From Flexivirga aerilata (GTDB lineage: Bacteria; Actinomycetota; Actinomycetes; Actinomycetales; Dermatophilaceae), in contig NZ_JABENB010000001.1 of NCBI RefSeq assembly GCF_013002715.1, forward strand, positions 1,488,001 to 1,552,000: a stretch of 64,000 nt of DNA. Reading direction: 5' to 3'. The notes below the pieces were generated by a model. It made no database searches. It worked only from the letters and a program-made list of their open reading frames with translations, and was not told the origin of the DNA. Numbering within the stretch: position 1 is the stretch's first letter; each line of letters opens with the position of its first letter. The position numbers and the translations under genes are program-made. Positions 9,093 through 16,790 of this stretch are shown one piece after another.

Positions 9093-9839
9093 TCACTTGA
9101 AGTGGATCACGTACTGGAAGTCGGCTTGCGCGTCGGAGATGTTCACGTGCGAGCGGGTGCCGTAACCAAGCGGCGTGTTCCAGTTGTATTCCTCGACGTC
9201 GAACGATCCGTCGTCATAGACCTTGTTGATGTAGGCGACGTGACCGACCTTGTGGACGTCGTTCACCGCGATGCCGCCGACGACAGGCTGGGTGTCGACG
9301 ACCAGTCCGGCGCCGCGAGCGGCGTCGTCCCAGGTGCCGGCATCACCGAAATGCTGTCCGCGCCAGTCGTTTGCGAAGTCGCCGATGCCGAGCCGATCGG
9401 CGATCCGGAAGGCGGCGAATGCGGTGCACTGGTCCTTGGCGAAACCGTAGGTCTGATGGTTGAAGTCGTCCCGCGGCTCCTCACCGGCGCTCGGTGGAGC
9501 AGGGTTGCAGTCGGGCACGCCGGGTGCTCGGCCGTCGGTGCCGGTGGTGAGGTATTTGTCGGGGACCCAGGTGTTGTCGGCGGTCTTGTCCCACAGGTCG
9601 GCGCCGGCGAATTGCTGGCAGACGACGGGCACCTGGGTGCCTTGGAGGTATTGGTTCTCGATGTGGCCGGGTGCGTCGGCCGGTTCGCCGATGTTCAGGC
9701 GGCCGTTGAGGTCGACCTTCGCCGGGAAGTTGGTGACCTGGTCGGCGCCGGCCGTGCCGCCGGCTGCGGTGAGCGCTCCGGTGAGCGTGGCGGCGGCGAT
9801 TGCTAGGGACGTCGCGCGACGTCCTGTCTTGGTCAACAT
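9093..9839 (-). CDS. Secreted CHAP-domain peptidoglycan hydrolase with SH3-like module
   Basis: 248 residues. A signal peptide (MLTKTGRRATSLAIAAATLT, Ala-rich cleavage region around AGGTAGADQ) is followed by a roughly 75-residue SH3-like wall-binding module (LNGRLNIGEPADAPGHIENQ to TDGRAPGVPDC) and a CHAP amidase/endopeptidase domain. The CHAP nucleophile is in KDQCTAFAAFRI, the histidine in KVGHVAYI and the third residue in VEEYNWN. ATG at 9839 follows AAAGGA. Its SH3 module DNA is nearly identical to that of the next gene. Probably a cell-wall remodelling or lytic enzyme exported by Sec. Confidence 0.88.
   Translation of the reverse strand: MLTKTGRRATSLAIAAATLTGALTAAGGTAGADQVTNFPAKVDLNGRLNIGEPADAPGHIENQYLQGTQVPVVCQQFAGADLWDKTADNTWVPDKYLTTGTDGRAPGVPDCNPAPPSAGEEPRDDFNHQTYGFAKDQCTAFAAFRIADRLGIGDFANDWRGQHFGDAGTWDDAARGAGLVVDTQPVVGGIAVNDVHKVGHVAYINKVYDDGSFDVEEYNWNTPLGYGTRSHVNISDAQADFQYVIHFK
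9504..9730 (-). repeat. 227-bp duplicated SH3-module DNA, copy 1
   Basis: Direct repeat of 10409-10635 at an offset of 905 bases. By eye I find a single difference (G at 9675, A at 10580). It covers the SH3-like module of the CHAP gene and stops at both domain edges. Confidence 0.95.
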
Positions 9840-9904
9840 GGTGATTCGAGTCCTTTCGTTATGACGGTTGGTATGACGGTGCGTTCGGTGCTGCGCGCGC
9901 GACC

Positions 9905-10780
9905 TCAGGCGATCGGTCGCACTCCGGTGTCGAGCCACTCACCGGGGTTGAAGGTGTCGATGCGCACGCTGTCGGTTCCGCGCGGGGGCGCGGCCTGCGC
10001 GACCTGACCGTCGCCCAGGTAGATCCCCACGTGATCGGAGCCGCCTGCGCCCTTGAAGACGAGGTCCCCGGGCAGTAGCGACGACGTCGACACCTTCGGG
10101 AACTTGTCGTACTGGGTGCCCGAGTAGTCGGTGATGTCGACTCCCGCGCCCTTCCAATAGGCGTAAAGAGTGAATCCTGAGCAGTCGAACCCGAACACGT
10201 CGTAGTCGTTGTATCCGCCGGGCGAAGCATCGGCGATCCCGAACGACGGACCACCCTTGCCGCCGGCACCCCACGAGTAGCTCAGCCCCTGCCCCACCTG
10301 GGGGCGTGCCGCGTCGAGCACCCGTGCAATCTTCTCGTCGCGGGTCCCGTCCTGCGGGCCCGCCGGGCCATCATTGCGGCCGTGCACGGGGTCAGTCGTC
10401 GTGCCGCCGTTGCAGTCGGGCACGCCGGGTGCTCGGCCGTCGGTGCCGGTGGTGAGGTATTTGTCGGGGACCCAGGTGTTGTCGGCGGTCTTGTCCCACA
10501 GGTCGGCGCCGGCGAATTGCTGGCAGACGACGGGCACCTGGGTGCCTTGGAGGTATTGGTTCTCGATGTGGCCGGGTGCATCGGCCGGTTCGCCGATGTT
10601 CAGGCGGCCGTTGAGGTCGACCTTCGCCGGGAAGTCGTGACTGTCGGCCGCGTGCGCCGCCCCTCCCGTGGACACCGCTCCGACTCCTGCGAGCGCGCTG
10701 ACGACTGCTACGCCGCAGATCCCGCGGCGCAGTCGCCGGCGCGGACGGCTCGTCGTACCGATGGTCTTTGTGCTGGACAT
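9905..10780 (-). CDS. Secreted NlpC/P60 (C40) peptidoglycan endopeptidase with SH3-like module
   Basis: 291 residues. A long Arg-rich signal peptide (SRPRRRLRRGICGVAVVSAL, cleavage near GGAAHAADS) precedes the same SH3-like module as the neighbouring CHAP protein, then a Gly-rich linker and an NlpC/P60 domain. The catalytic cysteine is in FGFDCSGFTLYAYW and the histidine in GSDHVGIYLGDG. ATG at 10780 has an AGGAAGGGA site. It lies just upstream of the CHAP gene on the same strand and diverges from the HTH-NBR1 gene. Confidence 0.9.
   Translation of the reverse strand: MSSTKTIGTTSRPRRRLRRGICGVAVVSALAGVGAVSTGGAAHAADSHDFPAKVDLNGRLNIGEPADAPGHIENQYLQGTQVPVVCQQFAGADLWDKTADNTWVPDKYLTTGTDGRAPGVPDCNGGTTTDPVHGRNDGPAGPQDGTRDEKIARVLDAARPQVGQGLSYSWGAGGKGGPSFGIADASPGGYNDYDVFGFDCSGFTLYAYWKGAGVDITDYSGTQYDKFPKVSTSSLLPGDLVFKGAGGSDHVGIYLGDGQVAQAAPPRGTDSVRIDTFNPGEWLDTGVRPIA
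10409..10635 (-). repeat. 227-bp duplicated SH3-module DNA, copy 2
   Basis: Partner of 9504-9730. The flanking DNA on either side, which encodes the signal peptides and the catalytic domains, is unrelated between the two genes. Confidence 0.95.
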
Positions 10781-10878
10781 GTCGTCCCTTCCTCTCGGTT
10801 GATCGGACGTCGCCAAACTCCCGGAGACCACCAGGTGTTCGGTACCGTGTCAGCCGAGAAAAACCGCAGCAGGACGGC

Positions 10879-10904
10879 GATCTGACTAGGGGATCTGACA
10901 GATC
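10879..10904. promoter_or_regulatory. Operator-like repeat between NlpC/P60 and HTH-NBR1 genes
   Basis: GATCTGAC occurs twice (10879-10886 and 10892-10899), and the second copy is half of a perfect GATCTG-A-CAGATC palindrome (10892-10904). It lies in the 157-base divergent gap, 34 bases before the HTH gene start, so it could be the target of that gene's own HTH domain. Confidence 0.4.
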
Positions 10905-10937
10905 GCGCACGGCGCAGCCGGACTCAGGGGAGTAGTG

Positions 10938-11897
10938 ATGGCGCACCAGGAGGATGCGGTGCGGCGTGCCCGCACCCGCACCGAGATTGAGGGCTTCGCA
11001 AAACTGTTGTCAGCTGCGCGTCAGGAGGCCGGGGAGCCGTCCTTTCGCAAGATGGCTGCGACATCGGGGTGCATCTCGCACACGACTTTGCACGAGGCGG
11101 TGCAGGGAAACCGCTTCCCGAGTTGGTCGACGACCGAGCAGTTCGCTACCGCGCTGCACCGCGACCCGGCGGATTTCAAGCCGCAATGGGAAGCCGTCAA
11201 CGCGCTACTCGAACCAGCACAGCCGCCACTGCCGACGCCCGCTTCGCACCAGCCGCCGGAGCCGGTCGAGGACCGGCCGGCCGTCGCGAATGAACCGGAC
11301 GGCCCGACACGGCGGCGGCCGCCGGTCTGGCTGATCGCGGCGGCTCTGGCCCTGGTGCTCGCGGTCCTCGTGGGTTCGTTGGTTGTATGGCGCGAGCGAT
11401 CCGGAGTTGCGCATCCTGCTGCCGGAAACACCGCGGCGTTGCTCCCCGGTGGAATACCGCTGTCACCCGGTGGCGCCCACCCGTCGGCATACCCGTCGCC
11501 GACCGCTTGCCCGGTGGCGGACGAGCAACGAGAAATAGCGCCTCGGGTCGCCGGTGACCACGCGAGCTACGGAGCAGACCTCACCGTGCCCGACTGCAGC
11601 ACGGTGGCTCCCGGTCAGACGCTCCACAAGAAGTTCACCCTGCGAAATTCGGGCTCGGTCGCCTGGAAGGGCCGGTCGGTGGTGCGCGTCGACATCCCCT
11701 TCACCGAGCGCAGTTGCACCAGCGAGCTGCAGACCTCGGTGCCCGACACTCGGCCGGGTGGCGAGGCGGTCATCGAGGTCGAGGTGACCGCACCTCGGCA
11801 CAAGGGGCTGTGCGTCGCGCGGTGGATGATGGCCGACGGCGGCCATTGGTCGTTCCCGGGACAGCGGTCCTTCAAAACCCAGGTCTGGGTCCGCTGA
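10938..11897 (+). CDS. Membrane-anchored HTH protein with extracytoplasmic NBR1-type Ig domain
   Basis: 319 residues in three parts. Residues about 10-85 resemble an XRE-like helix-turn-helix (FAKLLSAARQEAGEPSFRKM, then SHTTLHEAVQGNRFPSWSTT). One transmembrane helix follows (VWLIAAALALVLAVLVGSLV, about 130-150). The C-terminal 110 residues resemble the NBR1-like Ig domain (KKFTLRNSGSVAWKGRSVVR and CVARWMMADGGHWSFPGQ). An N-in topology would place the HTH in the cytoplasm and the Ig domain outside. ATG 10938 follows AGGGGAG. Divergent from the wall-hydrolase pair, so it may sense the wall and control them; this is inference. Confidence 0.75.
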   Translation: MAHQEDAVRRARTRTEIEGFAKLLSAARQEAGEPSFRKMAATSGCISHTTLHEAVQGNRFPSWSTTEQFATALHRDPADFKPQWEAVNALLEPAQPPLPTPASHQPPEPVEDRPAVANEPDGPTRRRPPVWLIAAALALVLAVLVGSLVVWRERSGVAHPAAGNTAALLPGGIPLSPGGAHPSAYPSPTACPVADEQREIAPRVAGDHASYGADLTVPDCSTVAPGQTLHKKFTLRNSGSVAWKGRSVVRVDIPFTERSCTSELQTSVPDTRPGGEAVIEVEVTAPRHKGLCVARWMMADGGHWSFPGQRSFKTQVWVR

Positions 11898-11900
11898 CCC

Positions 11901-12788
11901 TCAACCGGTAGTCGGCCAACTCGGCCCCGGCCGCCCCTGTAGCCGCACCCGGATGCCCGGCGGGGCCTGCGCCAGCCGGTCGACGTCGGTGTCGTCGACG
12001 ACCGCGACCACCGGGTAACCGCCCGTCGTCGGGTGATCGGCCAGGAAGACGATGACCTCACCACTTGGCGGCACCTGTATGGCGCCACGCACGATCGGCT
12101 CGCTCGGCAGCGCCGAGTCATCCGCCAGTTGCAGTCGAAAACCGCTGAGGCGCACGCCGATCCGGTCACTGTCGCTCGTCACCGTCCACGCCACCTCGGT
12201 GAGCGCTGCCCGCGAGGCCGGCGTGAGTCGATCGGCCCGCGGGCCCCTGGTGACCTCGACGACGATCTCGCCGCCGGTGCTGACGGCCGGGATGGTGAGG
12301 TTGACCCGCGGCTCGGCCACGATCGCCTGCCCGATGGGGATGCGGTCACCGGCGTGCACCGGCTTGGCGCCCAGCCCGCTGGAGGTGTCGGTGCTCAGTG
12401 AGCCGCCGAATCTGCCAGGCGCCTCCAGGCCGCCGCGCACGGTCAGATAACTGCGCAGACCGTGCACCGCCTGCCCCAGCCGCAGCTCGGAGCCGACGCG
12501 CACCGTCACCGGCGCACCGAAGGCGACCGGCCGGCCGTCGACGGTGACCGGGCAGCCGGCACCCGTCACCGCGATCAGCAGGTCCTGCGGCGCGCGCACC
12601 ACGAGACCGCCGAGCAGCACCTCGAGTCCGGCCGCGCCGACTTCGTTGCCCACCAACCGATTTCCCTGGCCGAGCGACACCCGGTCGATCGCGCCGGACG
12701 CCGTGACGCCCTGTCCGGCGAGGCCCGGGCGGCCGAGGTCCTGGACGAGGCACTGCGGGCCGGTGGCGACCACCTCGAGCTCAGCCAC
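11901..12788 (-). CDS. pxpC: 5-oxoprolinase subunit C (biotin-dependent carboxyltransferase-like)
   Basis: 295 residues of the KipA/AHS2 family; with PxpA and PxpB it hydrolyses 5-oxoproline to glutamate using ATP. It begins MAELEVVATGPQCLVQDLGR and contains ASGAIDRVSLGQGNRLVGN and FLADHPTTGGYPVVAVV, all family hallmarks. The GTG start at 12788 overlaps the pxpB stop by eight bases, so translation is probably coupled. Confidence 0.92.
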   Translation of the reverse strand: MAELEVVATGPQCLVQDLGRPGLAGQGVTASGAIDRVSLGQGNRLVGNEVGAAGLEVLLGGLVVRAPQDLLIAVTGAGCPVTVDGRPVAFGAPVTVRVGSELRLGQAVHGLRSYLTVRGGLEAPGRFGGSLSTDTSSGLGAKPVHAGDRIPIGQAIVAEPRVNLTIPAVSTGGEIVVEVTRGPRADRLTPASRAALTEVAWTVTSDSDRIGVRLSGFRLQLADDSALPSEPIVRGAIQVPPSGEVIVFLADHPTTGGYPVVAVVDDTDVDRLAQAPPGIRVRLQGRPGPSWPTTG

Positions 12789-13455
12789 GGCCGCGCTCCG
12801 TGCCTTCCGACACCCGGAACTGCACCCGGTCGCCAGGAGTCAGCAGCGCGCCGTCACCGCCCGGGTCGAACATCACCGCCGACGTGGTCCCGATCAGTTG
12901 CCAGCCGCCCGGCGACGCGCTCGGGTAGACGCCAGAGTAGCGGCCGGCGAGCCCGACCGAGCCGACCGGGATGCGCGTGCGCGGTGAGGATCGGCGCGGC
13001 ACCTCGAGCGTGTCGCCCGGCCGGGTCAGGTAGCCGAAACCCGGCATGAACCCTAGAAATTCGACTTCCCACGCAGACTCGGTGTGCCACCGCACCAACC
13101 CCTCGACCGACATCCCGAGGGCCTCGGCGGCGTCGGCGAGATCCGGGCCGTCGTAGACCACGTCGAGGTCGACGACCGGTGACTCGTGCTCGCTCCGCTC
13201 ATGGTCGCCGGGATCGGCCTCGCGCAGGTCGCGCAGCACGGCGGTGAGTCGCTCGTGGGCCCCGGCTGCGCCGACCCGACGATCGCCGACCTGCAGCAGG
13301 ATGGTGCGCTCGGCGGGCACCGACTCGACGCCTTCGTGATCGTGCTCGACCAGCCAGCGGGTGACCGCGCGACGCGTCCCCGAGTCGGGCAGATCGAGGA
13401 GCACGGCGCGCTCGCCATACGGACGAACGTCGAAGGTCAGCGCGCCGGTGCTCAT
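12781..13455 (-). CDS. pxpB: 5-oxoprolinase subunit B (KipI family)
   Basis: 224 residues of the AHS1/KipI family. ERAVLLDLPDSG near the start, PGFGYLTRPGDTLEVPRR and LAGRYSGVYPSASPGGWQLI are diagnostic. The protein starts at ATG 13455, one base after the pxpA stop, and ends inside the start region of pxpC. In Bacillus the homologue inhibits the KipA kinase, but within a pxpABC operon the enzymatic role is the better call. Confidence 0.92.
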   Translation of the reverse strand: MSTGALTFDVRPYGERAVLLDLPDSGTRRAVTRWLVEHDHEGVESVPAERTILLQVGDRRVGAAGAHERLTAVLRDLREADPGDHERSEHESPVVDLDVVYDGPDLADAAEALGMSVEGLVRWHTESAWEVEFLGFMPGFGYLTRPGDTLEVPRRSSPRTRIPVGSVGLAGRYSGVYPSASPGGWQLIGTTSAVMFDPGGDGALLTPGDRVQFRVSEGTERGRG

Positions 13456-13456
13456 G

Positions 13457-14209
13457 TCACCAAGCTTCGACGCTGACCCCCGCGGTGTCCAGCGCCGACC
13501 GCACCGCGCGGGCCAACTCGACAGCCCCCGGCGAGTCACCGTGCACGCACAGCGAGTCGGCGTCGACGGCGACCGTCGCACCGTCGATGGCGGTGACTTC
13601 GTGTTCGACCGCCATGCGCACGGCACGCGCCGCGACCTGCCCGGGATCGTGCAGCACGGCACCCTCCTGCGTGCGCGGCACGAGCGTGCCGTCCGCGCTG
13701 TAAGCCCGGTCCACAAATGCCTCTCGTATGACGGGAGTCCCTGCGGCAGAAGCCCTTTCGAGCACGACCGATCCGGGCAGCCCGACGAGGGGAAGCCGCG
13801 GGTCGACGGCCCGCACCGCGGCGACCACGGCCTCGGCCTGCGCCTGGTGGTGCACGATCGCGTTGTAGAGGGCGCCGTGCGGCTTCACGTAACGGACCCG
13901 CGTGCCCTGCGTCCGGGCGATCGCGTCGAGCGCCCCGATCTGATAGACGACGTCGGCGAAGAGATCATCGGGCGCGACCTCGATGAAGCGGCGGCCGAAA
14001 CCGGCCAGGTCCCGATATCCGACCTGCGCACCGACCCGCACGCCGGCCGCCGAGGCCGCCGCACACGTGCGCACCAGCGTCGCCGGGTCACCGGCGTGGA
14101 AGCCGCACGCGACATTGGCCGAGGTGACGATCCGCAACAGCGCATCGTCGTCGCCGAGCTGCCATCGGCCGAAGGACTCGCCGACGTCGGCGTTGAGATC
14201 GATGCGCAC
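13457..14209 (-). CDS. pxpA: 5-oxoprolinase subunit A (LamB/YcsF family)
   Basis: 250 residues. It starts [20 protein letters not shown] from a GTG codon and contains [18 protein letters not shown] and [14 protein letters not shown], which carry the family's conserved His and Asp residues. First gene of pxpABC, one base from pxpB. The operon recycles 5-oxoproline formed from N-terminal glutamine or damaged glutathione-like compounds. Confidence 0.94.
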   Translation of the reverse strand: MRIDLNADVGESFGRWQLGDDDALLRIVTSANVACGFHAGDPATLVRTCAAASAAGVRVGAQVGYRDLAGFGRRFIEVAPDDLFADVVYQIGALDAIARTQGTRVRYVKPHGALYNAIVHHQAQAEAVVAAVRAVDPRLPLVGLPGSVVLERASAAGTPVIREAFVDRAYSADGTLVPRTQEGAVLHDPGQVAARAVRMAVEHEVTAIDGATVAVDADSLCVHGDSPGAVELARAVRSALDTAGVSVEAW

Positions 14210-14246
14210 CGCTGCAGGCTACTTCGGCACGCGGCCGGCAGCGGTC

Positions 14247-15239
14247 TCAGCCGGCTGCGCGGTGGGTGCGCACGAAGCGGCCGAGCTCACGCAGCGCCCG
14301 CCCGGCCTCGGGCACCAGGGGAGCAGCCGCCTGGAAGACGTGCACCTGGCCGTTCCAGATCTGCAGCTGGGTCGGCACGCCGGCCGCCGCGAGCCGGTCG
14401 GCCATCTCCTCGGCGTCCGGGCGGAGGATCTCGCGCGACCCCATCTGAATCAGCACCGGCGGCAGACCGGTGAGATCGGCGTCGATCGGCTGCACCCGCT
14501 CGCCCTGCACCTCGTGCCGGCGGTCGACCCGGTCGACCAATGCCCGGAGCGCCTCGCAGGCGCGCACCGTGAACAGGTCGCACTTGTCGCGGTGCGGGTT
14601 GGCCGCCTTGCGCTCGGTGTCGAGGTCGAGCAGCGGCGACATACCGGCGATCGACGACGGCAGCGGCAGCCCGTCGTCGCGCAGCGCGAGCGCGACGAGG
14701 AATGCCAGGTAGCCGCCCGCGGAATCGCCCACGATGCTGATCTTCTCCGGCGGGTAGCCCTTGGCGAGCAGCCAGCGGTAGCCGGCGAGGCAGTCGCCGA
14801 CCATCTCCTCGACCGTGACCTGCGGCAGCATCCGGAAGTTGACGTTGAGCGCGGGCACCCGGCATACGCGGGAGGTGGACGCGACGAGCAGCCGGTGGGA
14901 GGCGAGGCTGCAGACGATGAGGGCGCCGCCGTGCAGGTAGAGCACCGCGCCCTCCTCGGTCGCCCGCGGGGCCCGGATCCACTCGGCGTCGCACGGCCCG
15001 AGTTGCACCGACTGCACCGACGTGCCGTCCGGCACGGTGAGCCGGTCGGCGGCGCGGTCCATGATGCGGGACAGCCGGGCGAGCGGCGGTGCGTAGCTCC
15101 ACAGGTTGAGCGCCGGCTTGGCGACGGCGTGCATCCCGCCCGCGAGAGCCGCGGATCTGCGGCTGGTGCGGGGAAATCGGGTGCGGGCCGGGCCGGCGGG
15201 CAGGTCGTTGCCGGCGGCCGCGTGAGCCGACAGCGTCAT
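14247..15239 (-). CDS. Alpha/beta hydrolase of the hormone-sensitive-lipase family
   Basis: 330 residues. The oxyanion motif HGG is in YLHGGALIV, the nucleophile in IVGDSAGGYLAF (GDSAG), the acid probably in EILRPDAEEMADRL and the histidine in NGQVHVFQ. It resembles LipH-like carboxylesterases of actinobacteria. It is divergent from a WS/DGAT acyltransferase, which suggests a linked role in acylglycerol or wax ester turnover. No signal peptide is evident. Confidence 0.85.
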   Translation of the reverse strand: MTLSAHAAAGNDLPAGPARTRFPRTSRRSAALAGGMHAVAKPALNLWSYAPPLARLSRIMDRAADRLTVPDGTSVQSVQLGPCDAEWIRAPRATEEGAVLYLHGGALIVCSLASHRLLVASTSRVCRVPALNVNFRMLPQVTVEEMVGDCLAGYRWLLAKGYPPEKISIVGDSAGGYLAFLVALALRDDGLPLPSSIAGMSPLLDLDTERKAANPHRDKCDLFTVRACEALRALVDRVDRRHEVQGERVQPIDADLTGLPPVLIQMGSREILRPDAEEMADRLAAAGVPTQLQIWNGQVHVFQAAAPLVPEAGRALRELGRFVRTHRAAG

Positions 15240-15372
15240 GAGCGACTCCTTCCGGAGCGGTCCGGCGGGACCAGCACGTTGTGGTCCACTGTGGCGGGTG
15301 TCACAATCGACGCCCTAGCTTAAATCTACTGCTGCGTAAGTAGTGGGATCTTCGTGGAGAGGCGGCAGAGGT
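15240..15372. promoter_or_regulatory. Divergent promoter region of the hydrolase and acyltransferase genes
   Basis: The gap contains an imperfect dyad CTACT-N8-AGTAG (about 15327-15344) close to TAAATC, a possible -10. These could be an operator and a promoter for the acyltransferase. No specific regulator is suggested by the sequence. Confidence 0.25.
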
Positions 15373-16755
15373 ATGCCGGGAATGGGCCCTGTCGACTCCG
15401 GATTCCTGCTCGTGGAGTCACGAGAGCACCCGATGCACGTCGGGGGTCTGCAACTGTTCACCGTGCCCGAGGGCGAGTCGCCGTCCTGGGTGCGCGACCA
15501 GCTGACCGCGGTCGAGTCCGAGGAGATCAACCCGCGCTTCCGGCTGCGGCCGATGGAGCCGGTCGGGCTGCTCGGCAACTTCCGCTGGTCGACCGACAAC
15601 GACCTCGACCTCGATTACCACGTACGCCGATCCGCGCTGCCCAGCCCGGGGCGGCTGCGGGAGCTGTTCGAACTCGCCTCACGGTGGCAGAGCACCCTGC
15701 TGGACCGCCACCGGCCGCTGTGGGAGGCGCACGTCGTCGAAGGCCTGGAGGACGGCCGGGTCGCGGTCTTCTCCAAGATCCACCACGCGATGGTCGACGG
15801 GGTGTCCGCGCTGCACCTGATGCAGCAGGCGTGCAGTCCCGACCCCGACGCGCGTGACTGCGTGCCGCCGTTCGCGCTGCCGGACGAGCAGGTCGAGGTG
15901 GCCGCGGCCGAGCAGAGCGCCGGGCGGGGTCTCGCGCTGCCCCTCGGCCTGGTGCGTGGCGGCCTCGACGTGGTCGGCGAGCTGTCGAGCATCGCGCCCA
16001 ACTCGCTCAAGGTCGCCTACCGGTCCCTGCGCGACACGGGTCTGACCACGCCGTTCGACGCTCCGCGCACCATCCTCAACGGGAAGATCGGTGGCGCACG
16101 CCGCTTCGTCGCGCAGTCCTTCGACCTCGACCGCTTCCGGCGGGTGGCCAAGGCGTGCGACGTGTCGTTCAACGACGTCGCGCTCGCGGTCTGCGCCGGC
16201 GCCCTGCGCCGTTACCTCGGCGAGCTCGACGCGCTGCCCGACCGGGCGATGACCGCCATGTGCCCGGTCAACCTGCGCGACGAGACCAGCGAGGTGGGCG
16301 GCAACGAGATCGGCGCGATGATCGCCAACCTCGCCACGGACGTCGAGGACCCACTGGAGCGCCTCGAGACGATCCACGAGTCGACCACCGTCGCCAAGCA
16401 GACCATGCGCGAACTCACCCCGCTGCAGCTGCTGCTCATGTCGGGCTACAACGTCGCCGGGCTCGGTCTGTCGATGCTCCCGACCTACGGACTGGTCGGG
16501 CGGCCGCCGTTCAACGTCATCATCTCCAACGTGCCCGGACCGCGAAAGCAGTTGTATTTCAACGGCGCCCACCTCGAAGGCACCTACCCTGCGTCGATCC
16601 CGGTCGACGGGCTGGCGATGAACATCACGCTCGTGACGTATGACGACCAGGTCGACTTCGGCATCACCGCCTGCCGTCGCAGCGCGCCGTCGGTGCAACG
16701 GATGATCCACCACCTGGAGGACACCCTGGCCGAGCTGGAGGCCTCGGCCGGCTGA
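15373..16755 (+). CDS. Wax ester synthase / diacylglycerol acyltransferase (WS/DGAT family)
   Basis: 460 residues. It begins MPGMGPVDSGFLLVESREHP, carries the acyl-CoA acyltransferase motif HHxxxDG in KIHHAMVDGVSALHL and the C-terminal NVIISNVPGPRKQLYFNGA stretch. Family members esterify fatty alcohols or diacylglycerol with acyl-CoA for storage lipid. The ATG at 15373 has GGCAGAGG before it. The neighbouring divergent lipase-like gene could mobilise the product. Confidence 0.9.
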   Translation: MPGMGPVDSGFLLVESREHPMHVGGLQLFTVPEGESPSWVRDQLTAVESEEINPRFRLRPMEPVGLLGNFRWSTDNDLDLDYHVRRSALPSPGRLRELFELASRWQSTLLDRHRPLWEAHVVEGLEDGRVAVFSKIHHAMVDGVSALHLMQQACSPDPDARDCVPPFALPDEQVEVAAAEQSAGRGLALPLGLVRGGLDVVGELSSIAPNSLKVAYRSLRDTGLTTPFDAPRTILNGKIGGARRFVAQSFDLDRFRRVAKACDVSFNDVALAVCAGALRRYLGELDALPDRAMTAMCPVNLRDETSEVGGNEIGAMIANLATDVEDPLERLETIHESTTVAKQTMRELTPLQLLLMSGYNVAGLGLSMLPTYGLVGRPPFNVIISNVPGPRKQLYFNGAHLEGTYPASIPVDGLAMNITLVTYDDQVDFGITACRRSAPSVQRMIHHLEDTLAELEASAG

Positions 16756-16790
16756 AACCGGTTCGACGCCCACGCGGCGATCGGCGATGC

